Of a DNA stretch of 64,000 nucleotides, positions 44,465 through 53,725 are shown piece by piece (within the stretch, counting starts at the first letter, position 1; each line of letters begins with the position of its first letter). Origin of the DNA: Mucilaginibacter oryzae. Its GTDB lineage: Bacteria; Bacteroidota; Bacteroidia; Sphingobacteriales; Sphingobacteriaceae. Under the pieces are notes generated by a model, which worked only from the letters and a program-made list of their open reading frames with translations, had not been told where the DNA came from and did not search any database. The stretch lies in the NCBI RefSeq assembly GCF_003148845.1, contig NZ_QGHA01000007.1, positions 1 through 64,000 of the forward strand, written 5' to 3'. The position numbers and the translations under genes were made by a program.

Positions 44465-45757
44465 AATCCACTCAAACTTAGTATAAGGCACCAGCACTTC
44501 CGGCACTTTAATACCTTGTTCAGTCTGGTTATTTTCTAACAAAGTGGCCACAATACGCGGCAAAGCCAGGGCGCTGCCGTTAAGTGTGTGCGCTAATTGC
44601 GTTTTACCCTCCGCATTGCGGAAACGCAGTTTTAGCCTGTTGCTCTGGAAGGTTTCGAAGTTTGATACTGATGATACCTCCAGCCAGCGTTGTTGCGCGG
44701 CGCTCCAGGTTTCCATATCGTAAGTTAAAGCCGAGCCGAAGCCCATATCGCCGCCGCAAAGGCGCAATACACGATATGGCAAGCCTAAGTTTTTTAACAG
44801 GCCCTGTACGTGGTTGCTCATCAACTCCAATATCTCGTACGATTTATCCGGATGGGCAATGGTTACAATCTCCACCTTATCAAACTGGTGCAAGCGGTTT
44901 AAACCACGCACATGCGCGCCGTATGAACCCGCTTCGCGGCGGAAACATGGCGTATGCCCGCAATTGCGGACAGGCAGCTGATCTTCTTTCAAAATCACCT
45001 CCCGGTACAGGTTGGTGATGGGCACCTCGGCAGTTGGGATCAGGTAAAGGTTATCGATACCTACGTGGTACATCTGTCCTTCCTTATCAGGCAGTTGCGA
45101 TGTGCCAAAGCCAGAAGCCTCGTTCACCATCAGCGGTACGCTTACTTCACTGTAGCCTGCTTTTTCGGCCTCATCAATAAAATAATTAATGAGGGCGCGT
45201 TGCAGTTTTGCGCCTTTGCCTTTGTATACCGGAAAACCTGCGCCGGTTATTTTAACACCCAATTCAAAATCAATAAGGCCGTATTTGGCAGCCAGTTCCC
45301 AGTGCGGCAGGGCATCGGCAGGCAGTTCCGGCTTTTCGCCATGCTCTAAAACAACCTCGTTATCTTCAGGAGTTAATCCCTTAGGTACCGAACTGTGCGG
45401 CAGGTTGGGCAGCAGCACCAGTTTTTGATAAAGCTCTTCTTCTAATGCTACCAAATTATCACCTTCTTCCTTTGCTATATCTTTTAATGTCTTTAAGTCC
45501 GTAATTCCTGGCACATCGGCTGTGCCGGATTTTATCGCCTCGGCTTCTTCCTTTTTACCGGAACGCATAAGTTCACCGATTAACTTAGATGTTGTATTAA
45601 CCTGCATTTGAATTTTTTCCAAATAGGTTTTGGTCGAACGTAATTTGCTGTCCAGCTCAATTATTTCATCAACCAGTTCGGGCTGTTTAAAATTTTTTAC
45701 AGCCAAACGTTCCAAAACCTGTTCCCGGTTATCACGGATATAACTAACTTGCAGCAT
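44462..45757 (-). CDS. serS: Seryl-tRNA synthetase
   Basis: A 431-residue protein, normal length. An N-terminal coiled-coil arm (about 25-105) binds the tRNA variable arm. The class II core has TAEVPITNLYREVIL (motif 2 region), FRREAGSYGAHVRGLNRLHQF, and motif 3 GSALALPRIVATLLENNQTEQG. It charges serine on tRNA-Ser. It ends exactly at the GC-rich palindrome. Confidence 0.98.
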   Translation of the reverse strand: MLQVSYIRDNREQVLERLAVKNFKQPELVDEIIELDSKLRSTKTYLEKIQMQVNTTSKLIGELMRSGKKEEAEAIKSGTADVPGITDLKTLKDIAKEEGDNLVALEEELYQKLVLLPNLPHSSVPKGLTPEDNEVVLEHGEKPELPADALPHWELAAKYGLIDFELGVKITGAGFPVYKGKGAKLQRALINYFIDEAEKAGYSEVSVPLMVNEASGFGTSQLPDKEGQMYHVGIDNLYLIPTAEVPITNLYREVILKEDQLPVRNCGHTPCFRREAGSYGAHVRGLNRLHQFDKVEIVTIAHPDKSYEILELMSNHVQGLLKNLGLPYRVLRLCGGDMGFGSALTYDMETWSAAQQRWLEVSSVSNFETFQSNRLKLRFRNAEGKTQLAHTLNGSALALPRIVATLLENNQTEQGIKVPEVLVPYTKFEWI

Positions 45758-45792
45758 TATTTGATTTTTTTTTTAGGCAAAGATATAAATAA

Positions 45793-45820
45793 GTCGATAG
45801 TCCATAGTCGATAGTCCATA
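45793..45820. repeat. Short tandem repeat between serS and rsmI
   Basis: GTCGATAGTCCATA occurs twice in tandem, and a related CCATGGACTATGG palindromic element follows at about 45854-45868. It lies between divergent serS and rsmI genes. Confidence 0.6.
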
Positions 45821-45894
45821 GTAATTTGCGTTATACCAAGGGGTAATTCAAAGCCATGGACTATGGGCCATCAACCAAGGACTTAAAATCAACC

Positions 45895-46623
45895 ATGAAC
45901 AACACCACAGGAAAACTATACTTAGTTCCTACCCCAATCGGTAACCTTGAGGATATGACCTTCAGGGCTATCCGCGTACTCAAAGAGGCTGATCTGATCC
46001 TGGCTGAGGATACCCGTACATCTGCGCCGATGCTGAAGCATTTTGAGATCCATCAGAAAGTATTTGCGCATCATCAGCATAATGAACATCAGTCAAGCAA
46101 CGAGATTGTGAAATTTTTGCTGGAAGGAAAAAACATTGCCCTCATTTCGGACGCTGGTACACCGGCTATTTCCGACCCTGGTTTTTACCTGGTACGCGAG
46201 GCTTTGAAGTTTAATATCGCTGTTGAGTGCCTGCCGGGCGCTACCGCTTTTGTGCCGGCCCTGGTTAACTCGGGTTTCCCTACCGATAAATTTTGTTTTG
46301 AAGGGTTTCTGCCCCTGAAAAAGGGCCGCCAAACCAGGTATAAATTTTTAGCACAGGAAGAACGTACGATTATACTTTACGAGTCGCCGCACCGTTTGTT
46401 AAAAACACTGGATGAGATGGCTACCTATTTTGGTACCGACAGGCAGATCTCGGTATCTCGCGAGCTGACCAAAATGTTTGAAGAAACCGTGCGGGGAACT
46501 GTTACCGAAGTAAAGCAATACTTTGAAACACACCCCATGAAAGGCGAATTTGTGATGTGCGTGGCAGGGGCCCCGGCCAAACCAGCCAAAGGAAAGTATG
46601 AGCGCGATGAGGATGAAGAATAG
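45895..46623 (+). CDS. rsmI: 16S rRNA (cytidine-2'-O)-methyltransferase RsmI
   Basis: About 242 residues from the ATG at 45895 (MNNTTGKLYLVPTPIGNLEDM); an in-frame ATG at 45856 lies in repetitive sequence. Family motifs: LAEDTRTSAPML, SDAGTPAISDPG (SAM-binding loop), PGATAFVPALVNSGFP, and FYESPHRLLKTL-type ILYESPHRLLKTLDEM. It methylates C1402 of 16S rRNA. A C-terminal acidic tail (RDEDEE) follows the core. Confidence 0.96.
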   Translation: MNNTTGKLYLVPTPIGNLEDMTFRAIRVLKEADLILAEDTRTSAPMLKHFEIHQKVFAHHQHNEHQSSNEIVKFLLEGKNIALISDAGTPAISDPGFYLVREALKFNIAVECLPGATAFVPALVNSGFPTDKFCFEGFLPLKKGRQTRYKFLAQEERTIILYESPHRLLKTLDEMATYFGTDRQISVSRELTKMFEETVRGTVTEVKQYFETHPMKGEFVMCVAGAPAKPAKGKYERDEDEE

Positions 46624-46644
46624 TAAATAGTATTAAAATAACCA

Positions 46645-46730
46645 CCCGTTATTGCGAGGCACGAAGCAATCTCCAATAAGCAGGTTCGCCCTGTATAGTT
46701 CGCGATTGCTTCGTACCTCGCAATGACGGG
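46645..46730. repeat. Palindromic dispersed repeat between rsmI and lnt
   Basis: CCCGTTATTGCGAGGCACGA (start 46645) is repeated inverted at 46704-46730 (GATTGCTTCGTACCTCGCAA, TGACGGG). The arms of about 27 bp with a gap of 32 bp would form a large hairpin. Confidence 0.7.
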
Positions 46731-46747
46731 TTGGAATAACACTCTAC

Positions 46748-48370
46748 ATGAAAAAAAACCTACCATTAGCCATACTCTCAGGCCTCCTTTTGTGGATAGC
46801 CTGGCCCCCTACTCCATATACCACTTTTTTATTGTTTATCGGTTTTGTGCCGATGCTGCTGGCTATCGAAAACATTATTAAAGATGAAAAGGCTAAAAAA
46901 GGCAGGCGCGTATTTAACACCGCTTTCATCGGCTTCCTGGTCTGGAATACGCTTAGTGTTTATTGGGTTTATAATGCCCTTAAATCAATTGGCGAGATAG
47001 TAGCTATCCCAATTACACTTATCCCCTATTCTCTTGGCCCGCTGTTAATGGCTACTGCTTTTTGGCTTTATTACCGCTTAAGATTGGTTGCACCCCGCTG
47101 GGTAGCGCTTATCGGCCTGGTTTGTTTTTGGGTGGGATACGAATATTTGCACCAAAGCTGGGATTTGAATTTTCCGTGGATGACTTTGGGTAACGGTTTT
47201 GCCGTATCGCACCAGTGGGTACAATGGTATGAGTATACCGGCGTTTACGGCGGCACATTGTGGGTTTGGGCCGTAAATATTCTTCTGTTTTTAATTTATG
47301 CTGGTCTCCGCGAAGCGCAAAATAAAAACACCCGGCTGGCGCTAATCGGGGCTACATTGGTGGTTTTATTGGCACCGCTCGGCTATTCGCTTTCGGTTTA
47401 TAATAATTATGTTGAAGAGCAAAACCCATCCAATGTGGTAGTGGCCCAGCCCAATATCGATCCTTACGAAAAAGAAGGAAGCATCCCCGCTAATTTACAG
47501 GTAGATGTGCTGATCCACCTTTCCAGGCAAATTGCCCAGCCCAACACCGAATACTTTATCTGGCCCGAAACCGCCATTCCTGAATACATCGATGAGGATA
47601 AGCTACGAAGCAGCAACCTGATAGCCCAGGCAAAGTTTTTTTTACGCAACTACAAAAACGCCAACCTGATAACCGGTGCCGAAACCTATAAAATGTACGA
47701 TACCAGAGCTACCAATACTGCAAAACCCTCGCCGGACGGTGGTTTTTACGATAGCTACAATACAGCTTTAAGCATCGAAAACGGCGACAGGCTGCAAACC
47801 TATCATAAATCGCGCCTGGTACCGGGTGCCGAATCTCTGCCATTTGGCGATGCTTTATCATTCATGAAACCGGTATTTGAACATTTGGGCGGCGCTACAG
47901 GCACCTATGCACCCGATAAAGATGCAGGCGTATTTTACTCGCAAAGCGGTATCGGGGCGGCGCCCTCTATTTGCTTTGAATCTATCTGGGGCGCTTATGT
48001 AGCCCGTTCAGTGGCCAAGGGGGCACAATTCATCGCTATTATCACCAATGATGGCTGGTGGGAAAACACCTCAGGCAAAGATCAGCATCTGGACTATGCC
48101 AAGCTCCGCGCCATCGAAACCCGCCGCTGGGTGTGCCGCTCAGCCAATACAGGCATCTCGGCATTTATCAACCAGCGGGGCGATATCGTTAAACATACCG
48201 AATGGTGGACCAAAACCGCCATTAAACAGGATATCAACCTGAACAGTACCATTACATTTTATGTAAAACACGGCGATTATATCCCGCAAACGGGAAGTGT
48301 TTTGGCAGGACTGGGAATGTTATTTTTGTTGGGGATGAGGTTAAAGAGGAGACAGGTAGTAACCGCATAG
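46748..48370 (+). CDS. lnt: Apolipoprotein N-acyltransferase
   Basis: A 540-residue inner-membrane enzyme. Six or so N-terminal membrane helices precede a periplasmic nitrilase domain (about 215-490) and a last helix. The catalytic Glu is in WPETAIPEY, the Lys in YHKSRLVPGAE, and the Cys in SICFESIWG. DGWWENTSGKDQH and ARSVAKGAQF are family loops. It adds the third acyl chain to lipoproteins, and many lipoproteins in the window are its likely substrates. Confidence 0.96.
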   Translation: MKKNLPLAILSGLLLWIAWPPTPYTTFLLFIGFVPMLLAIENIIKDEKAKKGRRVFNTAFIGFLVWNTLSVYWVYNALKSIGEIVAIPITLIPYSLGPLLMATAFWLYYRLRLVAPRWVALIGLVCFWVGYEYLHQSWDLNFPWMTLGNGFAVSHQWVQWYEYTGVYGGTLWVWAVNILLFLIYAGLREAQNKNTRLALIGATLVVLLAPLGYSLSVYNNYVEEQNPSNVVVAQPNIDPYEKEGSIPANLQVDVLIHLSRQIAQPNTEYFIWPETAIPEYIDEDKLRSSNLIAQAKFFLRNYKNANLITGAETYKMYDTRATNTAKPSPDGGFYDSYNTALSIENGDRLQTYHKSRLVPGAESLPFGDALSFMKPVFEHLGGATGTYAPDKDAGVFYSQSGIGAAPSICFESIWGAYVARSVAKGAQFIAIITNDGWWENTSGKDQHLDYAKLRAIETRRWVCRSANTGISAFINQRGDIVKHTEWWTKTAIKQDINLNSTITFYVKHGDYIPQTGSVLAGLGMLFLLGMRLKRRQVVTA

Positions 48371-48377
48371 CCAAAGG

Positions 48378-48959
48378 TTAATCAAGTACCGACAGTGTGG
48401 TTTTGATAATATCGTCAAAAAAAGCCCTTTCTTTAATTGATTTGGCCGATACCTGTAAGCCTTTGATGGTATTGGAAATGAAGCGGGCAAGCGCCCTGGC
48501 ATCCTGCCGGGTCTGGATCTCGCCGCTTTGCTGCCCCTTAACTATAGCCATGTAAAAGGCTTCCTCCATTTGCTGTACGCTGCGGCAAATCACATCTTTA
48601 ACGCAATCGTCGTGCGATGCCAGTTCAATTTCGGCATTCACCATGAAACAGCCTTTTTGCTGGTCATCGCCAATCAAATCATTTACCGTAAGCTCAAGCA
48701 GGCGTTTTATTGCAGCTTTTGCACCTGGAGCGGATTTAATCAGGTTGCAAACCTGTTCATCGGCCGCTTTCTGGTAACGCTCTAACGATTTAACATACAG
48801 GGTATGTTTATCGGTAAAGGTATCGTACATGCTTGATCTGCTTATGCCGAGGCCGTCTACCAGGTCTTGCATGGAGGTGCCGTTGTATCCTTTATTCCAA
48901 AAAATGCAAATAGCCTTACGCAGTACCTCTTCCTCATCAAAATCTTTGGTTCGTGCCAT
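48378..48959 (-). CDS. TetR-family regulator
   Basis: About 193 residues from the ATG at 48959 (MARTKDFDEEEVLRKAICIFW). N-terminal helix-turn-helix: YNGTSMQDLVDGLGISRSSMYDTFTDKHTLY. The C-terminal helical domain contains a KGCFMVNAEIELASHDDCVKD motif of the AcrR/QacR-like group. It lies downstream of an SDR gene on the same strand and probably controls it in response to a small molecule. Confidence 0.92.
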   Translation of the reverse strand: MARTKDFDEEEVLRKAICIFWNKGYNGTSMQDLVDGLGISRSSMYDTFTDKHTLYVKSLERYQKAADEQVCNLIKSAPGAKAAIKRLLELTVNDLIGDDQQKGCFMVNAEIELASHDDCVKDVICRSVQQMEEAFYMAIVKGQQSGEIQTRQDARALARFISNTIKGLQVSAKSIKERAFFDDIIKTTLSVLD

Positions 48960-49029
48960 AATTAAAAAAGCTCTGCCTGTTTTAAAAGGCAAAGCTATTC
49001 ATTTTTAGTTAATTGTTTAAACGTAAACC

Positions 49030-49779
49030 TTACCTCACGCCGCCACTGGCCAGTATGATCTCGCCGGTTAACCAGCCCGCATCGTCAGACGCGAGAAATA
49101 CCGCTACCGGGGCGATATCATTTGGCTGGCCGATGCGGCCAAGCGGTGTAGTGGCCTCAAGCTGCGATTGAAAATCGCTGCCGATAAATCCGGCGGTATG
49201 TGTACCCTCTGTTTCTACCATACCCGGGTTAATAGCATTTACACGTATTTTTTTAGGCCCCAATTCCTTCGACAACACTTGTGTTATGGAATCAACTGCG
49301 CCTTTAGTGCCGGTATAGATAGCGCTTTGCGGCGGGGTAATGCGGGTTACCGTTGAGCTGATGTTGATAATGCTTCCGCCTTTATCGCCAAAGCTTGCCA
49401 CAGCGCCTTTAGTTGCTAATAACAAGCCCAGTACGTTGGTGTTAAACTGCCGGTGAAATTCTTCTTCAGTGACCGCTTCTATAGGGGTGAACTGGTATAC
49501 GCCGGCATTATTTACCAGGATATCCGCGGCACCAAAAGCTTCATGTGTTTCTGCAAAAATACGATCTACATCAGCGCTTTTTGATACATCGCCCTGCACT
49601 GCTATAGCTTTACCGCCGTTACCGGTAATATCGGCAACCACTTTATCAGCACCGGTTTTATCAGAAGAATAATTTACTACTACCGAAGCACCTTCGGCGG
49701 CTAATCCCCTTGCTATTTCGGCTCCTATGCCTTTTGATGCGCCGGTTACAACGGCTACCTTGTTTTCTAACTTTTTCAT
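49030..49779 (-). CDS. SDR-family oxidoreductase (glucose-dehydrogenase-like)
   Basis: A 249-residue protein from the ATG at 49779 (MKKLENKVAVVTGASKGIG). Cofactor loop TGASKGIG, NNAG in DILVNNAGVYQF, catalytic Ser/Tyr/Lys in NISSTVTRITPPQSAIYTGTKGAV, and LTGEIILASGGVR at the end. It is a classical NAD(P)-dependent SDR. The TetR gene lies 70 bp downstream. Substrate unknown. Confidence 0.92.
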   Translation of the reverse strand: MKKLENKVAVVTGASKGIGAEIARGLAAEGASVVVNYSSDKTGADKVVADITGNGGKAIAVQGDVSKSADVDRIFAETHEAFGAADILVNNAGVYQFTPIEAVTEEEFHRQFNTNVLGLLLATKGAVASFGDKGGSIINISSTVTRITPPQSAIYTGTKGAVDSITQVLSKELGPKKIRVNAINPGMVETEGTHTAGFIGSDFQSQLEATTPLGRIGQPNDIAPVAVFLASDDAGWLTGEIILASGGVR

Positions 49780-50045
49780 TTTTTCAGATGTTTTGTTTTG
49801 CGTTTCTGGAATGTTTGTTCCGCAAATATAGAGACGTTTTGGAATACTCATTCCGAAATAAACTTTTATTAGGATAGGATGACAAATCACCTATAATTCC
49901 GGTAAAAGATTCCAAACGTTTTTCACCGCCAAAACCCATCCTTTTACCGACATCTTATCTGCGCTAACCTATCTTCCATAGGCTTCTGATAGTTACGGAT
50001 ATACCTTTATATCATAAACAATCGCAAACATTAAAACTTACTGAG

Positions 50046-50408
50046 ATGAACACTTATCAAAACCCATATATGTCATTCGACGGTATCACTCCCGAAGAGT
50101 ACACATTTCTGCAGCAGGCTACCGCCTCATTAACAGAAAACCAGGCACGCACTTTTATGTCATTTTATGCCAGCAAAAGGCGTAACCCGCAGGATATCAT
50201 GTTTGCAACGCTGGCCGGCTTCCTGGGCGTATCCGGCATACAGCGCTTCATGACAGATCAGATTGGTATGGGGATCCTGTACTTTTTTACCGCAGGCTTT
50301 TGCTTTATCGGTACTATTGTGGATCTGATCAACTACAAAACCATCGCTAACGATTATAATCGCCAAATGGCCTACGAAAGCTTCAACATCGCTAAAATGA
50401 GCAACTAA
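50046..50408 (+). CDS. TM2-domain protein
   Basis: A 120-residue protein. The N-terminal 50 residues are soluble. The TM2 domain has KRRNPQDIMFATLAGFLGVSGIQRFMTDQIGMGILYFF then FIGTIVDLINYKTIAND, two helices around a short turn with the DxF/G pattern. The function in bacteria is unclear. It has a terminator shared with the M28 peptidase gene. Confidence 0.85.
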   Translation: MNTYQNPYMSFDGITPEEYTFLQQATASLTENQARTFMSFYASKRRNPQDIMFATLAGFLGVSGIQRFMTDQIGMGILYFFTAGFCFIGTIVDLINYKTIANDYNRQMAYESFNIAKMSN

Positions 50409-50440
50409 ATCCCTGTAAGGGCATAGTTTCACCATATATC

Positions 50441-50478
50441 AAAAAAAATCCACCTTCTGTTACGAGGTGGATTTTTTT
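50441..50478. terminator. Bidirectional terminator between TM2 and M28 genes
   Basis: AAAAAATCCACCTT pairs with AAGGTGGATTTTTT (one mismatch) around a 7-nt loop with T and A runs on both sides. Confidence 0.8.
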
Positions 50479-50490
50479 AGCCTTTTTAAA

Positions 50491-50514
50491 GTCTCCCCTT
50501 CCGGGGGAGATTTA
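50491..50514 (-). repeat. Stop-codon palindrome at the M28 peptidase gene
   Basis: On the minus strand TAAATCTCCCCCGG then AAGGGGAGAC. The TAA is the stop of the M28 gene. The core CTCCCC/GGGGAG is a hairpin. Confidence 0.6.
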
Positions 50515-52161
50515 TTGGGGGTTAGATTTATCCCGGATCGCTTTAAACTCCGAACCCGGCTTCCAACCCGGAAAAGTACTTTCATTACTCAGTTTTAGGC
50601 CAATCTGGTACATAATGGTGGCTATCTGGGCCATACCGGTTGCATCCATCGCATCGGTATAATTATCAGCCTGCTGGTGATAACGGTTATCGCCATAATC
50701 TTTTTGCCTTGCCTCACCATAGCCGCCGCCATGCAGCGCGCTGATGCTCCCGGTGTTAATATCCAGGGCGGGTATGCCTACTTTAGCAAAATTAAAATGA
50801 TCTGACCGGTAGTAGCTGCCCGAGCCGGGTTGCCTGTCACCAACCGTAGTAAGTCCGTCGTTTTTGGCAATCTCCTCCACATAATCCTCCAGATCATTCT
50901 GGCCCTTGCCCGTTACCGCAATATCTTTTGTTTCGCCATAGTCGCCCAGGGCATCCATATTCAAATCGGCAACGGTTTTGTTTACCGGGAAAACCGGATG
51001 GGTAGCATAGTATTCCGAGCCTAAAAGGCCCTGCTCTTCTGCAGTTACCGCCAAAAATACTATTGTACGTTTTGGTTTCTCTTTAGTTTTGGCAAACGCT
51101 TTGGCTACGCTTAACATGGCGGCAACACCATCGGCATTATCAACAGCGCCGTTATAAATACTATCGCCTTTGGCATTGGGTTTACCAACACCAAGGTGAT
51201 CCCAATGGGCGCTGTACAATACATACTCGCCCGCCTGACCGGTACCCTTCAATGTAGCGATAACATTGTGCGACATGGAATATTTAAGCTTATTATTGAT
51301 GGTTAAGCTTACAGATTGGTTAAGCGGGATAGCTTTAAAATCTCTTTTCCGGGCCAGCGCACGAAAATCGCCTGTAATACCGGCTTGCGCAAGTAATTTT
51401 TTACCGGCGTCTTCAGTTATCCAACCCTCAACCTTGCAACGGTTCATGTGCTTATCAGCCTGCTGTAAATAAAGTTTCGCGCCGGTATTGCTGTTCGATA
51501 CCACTTCCCAGCCATAGCTTGCCGGCTCGGTTTGGTGGATGATCAACACTCCCGCCGCGCCCTGACGGGCGGCTTCTTCATATTTATAAGTCCAGCGGCC
51601 GTAGTAGGTCATGGTATCGCCCTTAAAAAAATGCGGATCGCCATTTTTAAAACCCGGATCATTTACCAGCACCACTACCGTTTTGCCTTTAACATCAAGG
51701 CCTGCATAATCATTCCAATGATATTCGGGCGCTACAACCCCATAACCCGCAAAAACCAGCGGCGAATTTTTAAGGCTTACCGAGTCAACCTCACGGCGGC
51801 TAAAAGTTACAAAATCGGTTGTGGCCTTTAATGATAGCGGCTCTTTTCCTCCGGTAATCTCCATAACCGGCGATGGTGTGCTGGTAATTTCAACTAACGG
51901 CACATCCTGGAAATAGCTGCCCTTGCTACCCGGCTCAAGCCCTATTTTTTTAAACTGCTGCGCTATGTAGTTGATAGCTTTGGTTTCGCCGGCGGTAAAA
52001 GGTTTACGTCCCTGCATCGAATCGTTGGCCAGGGCCGAGATGTATTTTTTAATGTCGGCACCGGTTACCGGTTTTTCGGCAGGTACGGTTTTATTGTTCT
52101 GGCAGCCTGCAAAAATGGCAAGCGCCCCTAAAAAGGAAAGTTTATGGAATATGTTTTTCAT
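50512..52161 (-). CDS. M28-family metallopeptidase lipoprotein
   Basis: About 549 residues from the ATG at 52161 (MKNIFHKLSFLGALAIFAGC; a TTG 6 bp upstream is also in frame). Lipobox Cys follows the signal. A PA (protease-associated) insert lies at about 130-270. The M28 core has YSAHWDHLG (zinc His), DNADGVAAML (bridging Asp), TAEEQGLLGSEYY (catalytic and zinc Glu), LNMDALGDYG (Asp) and YRSDHFNFAKVGIPALDINTG (last His). All five zinc ligands are present. Probably a periplasmic aminopeptidase. Confidence 0.93.
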   Translation of the reverse strand: MKNIFHKLSFLGALAIFAGCQNNKTVPAEKPVTGADIKKYISALANDSMQGRKPFTAGETKAINYIAQQFKKIGLEPGSKGSYFQDVPLVEITSTPSPVMEITGGKEPLSLKATTDFVTFSRREVDSVSLKNSPLVFAGYGVVAPEYHWNDYAGLDVKGKTVVVLVNDPGFKNGDPHFFKGDTMTYYGRWTYKYEEAARQGAAGVLIIHQTEPASYGWEVVSNSNTGAKLYLQQADKHMNRCKVEGWITEDAGKKLLAQAGITGDFRALARKRDFKAIPLNQSVSLTINNKLKYSMSHNVIATLKGTGQAGEYVLYSAHWDHLGVGKPNAKGDSIYNGAVDNADGVAAMLSVAKAFAKTKEKPKRTIVFLAVTAEEQGLLGSEYYATHPVFPVNKTVADLNMDALGDYGETKDIAVTGKGQNDLEDYVEEIAKNDGLTTVGDRQPGSGSYYRSDHFNFAKVGIPALDINTGSISALHGGGYGEARQKDYGDNRYHQQADNYTDAMDATGMAQIATIMYQIGLKLSNESTFPGWKPGSEFKAIRDKSNPQ

Positions 52162-52285
52162 AAGCAAAACAGGGATTGAATAAGTACAAACGGTACTGAA
52201 AGACCGAATTTACACAAATTGTGTTCAAAATATGCAAAAGCCGGGGCAAGGGAATTTAAATACCGGCCAGGTCAATGCCATGCGG

Positions 52286-53611
52286 TTAAGTTTTCCATCT
52301 GAGCCTTTTGCTAAGCCAAACACCGCCCCAGGCTATCCAGGCACTTAACAGGGCAAGTAAGGCAAATACCGCCGCCCGGAAAGCGCCATCAGTTGACCGG
52401 AAAGCGCCGATCAGCGCAACGATATAAACAATTAAGGGCAGCAGTAATACCATAGCTAAACCCCAAACCCCAAGCGGAATGCGAAACGGACGCTCCTTAT
52501 GTGGTTCCGTTATCCTTAATTTGATAAGAGACACATACTCAAGCGATAAGCCCGCCCCATAAACCGTAACATCAATAATCAACAATTCGCCGAACGACCA
52601 TAGCACCATCAGGCTTACCACTACAGAGCAGATGATGATTGAAATATAAGGTGTTTTAAACCTGCCATGTAACTTGCTGATAAAACGGGGTAACAGTTTA
52701 TCATCTGCCATCACCTGTGGCACCCGTGATACCGATAGCAATACAGCCGCATAAATACCAAGCGAACTGGCCATTCCCCCAAGTGCTATGATTGTACCCA
52801 ACCATTTGCCCCCAATCAGTTCGCCTAATACCGGGAAACCGCCGTCTTCAAGTTTAGCATGGTTAATGCCTGATTGCAGGGACACCCAAATCACAAAGAA
52901 ATAAACCACCATTACCAAAACAAAAGCTCCAAGTACCGATACAAGGTACGACCGCACAGGCTTCTCAACTTCTTCGGCATAGGTTGTAACATTGTCCCAA
53001 CCCAAACAATTCCACATTACCGTATATAGCGCCATACCAAACGACGGAAAATTGACCCTGCCAAACGATGGCGCCGGGATGTGGATATCGCCGCCATGAT
53101 GGTAAAAGAACAATACCACTATTATAACAAAGGGTGTTAATACCAAAACGCCCAACAAAAGAGATACGCGACCAACCGGTACAATACCCAGGATGTTTAA
53201 CAAGGCCGACGCCCATATAATAACCAGGCAAACCGTTATACGGTGCTGTTCGAGGTCGGGATAAAAATAGGTAGCATAAAGTACAAACAGGCCGGGATAA
53301 ATGGCCAGGTCAATAAAAGTATAAAGCCAGGTCCACCAGCCTTCAATAAAACCCCAGTGCGTACCTAAAGCATATCTTACCCATTTATAGTAACCGCCGG
53401 TAACGGGCATCATGCTGTTCAGCTCAAGCACGGTAAAAATGGCCGGAACATCCCACAGTAAAGGGGTAATCAGTAAAACAGGCAAAGCTGCATGATCGCC
53501 GGCATAACTAAGCAACTGCTCAAGGCCGTACGGTCCGCCCGATACGGTAAAGAAGATAACAGCGATTAGCTGTATGGGGCGTATTTTTTTTAAGGTGGCT
53601 GCTGAGGGCAT
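52286..53611 (-). CDS. APC-family permease
   Basis: A 441-residue protein with 12 predicted membrane helices. The first helix has the family's FFTVSGGPYGLEQLLSYAG loop (the G-S-G-P/I type substrate-binding break). PVTGGYYKWVRYALGTHWGFIEGWWTW is a second APC signature. It probably imports amino acids or amines with protons. It stands alone. Substrate unknown. Confidence 0.9.
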   Translation of the reverse strand: MPSAATLKKIRPIQLIAVIFFTVSGGPYGLEQLLSYAGDHAALPVLLITPLLWDVPAIFTVLELNSMMPVTGGYYKWVRYALGTHWGFIEGWWTWLYTFIDLAIYPGLFVLYATYFYPDLEQHRITVCLVIIWASALLNILGIVPVGRVSLLLGVLVLTPFVIIVVLFFYHHGGDIHIPAPSFGRVNFPSFGMALYTVMWNCLGWDNVTTYAEEVEKPVRSYLVSVLGAFVLVMVVYFFVIWVSLQSGINHAKLEDGGFPVLGELIGGKWLGTIIALGGMASSLGIYAAVLLSVSRVPQVMADDKLLPRFISKLHGRFKTPYISIIICSVVVSLMVLWSFGELLIIDVTVYGAGLSLEYVSLIKLRITEPHKERPFRIPLGVWGLAMVLLLPLIVYIVALIGAFRSTDGAFRAAVFALLALLSAWIAWGGVWLSKRLRWKT

Positions 53612-53725
53612 AAGCTATAAAACTACAACTTATGGTGTAATTTTTATGTTTTATAGCTTGTGAATGCTGAATAATGATCCGGTAACACCGTACAAACGCT
53701 TATTAGTTTAAGTTTATGGGCACTA

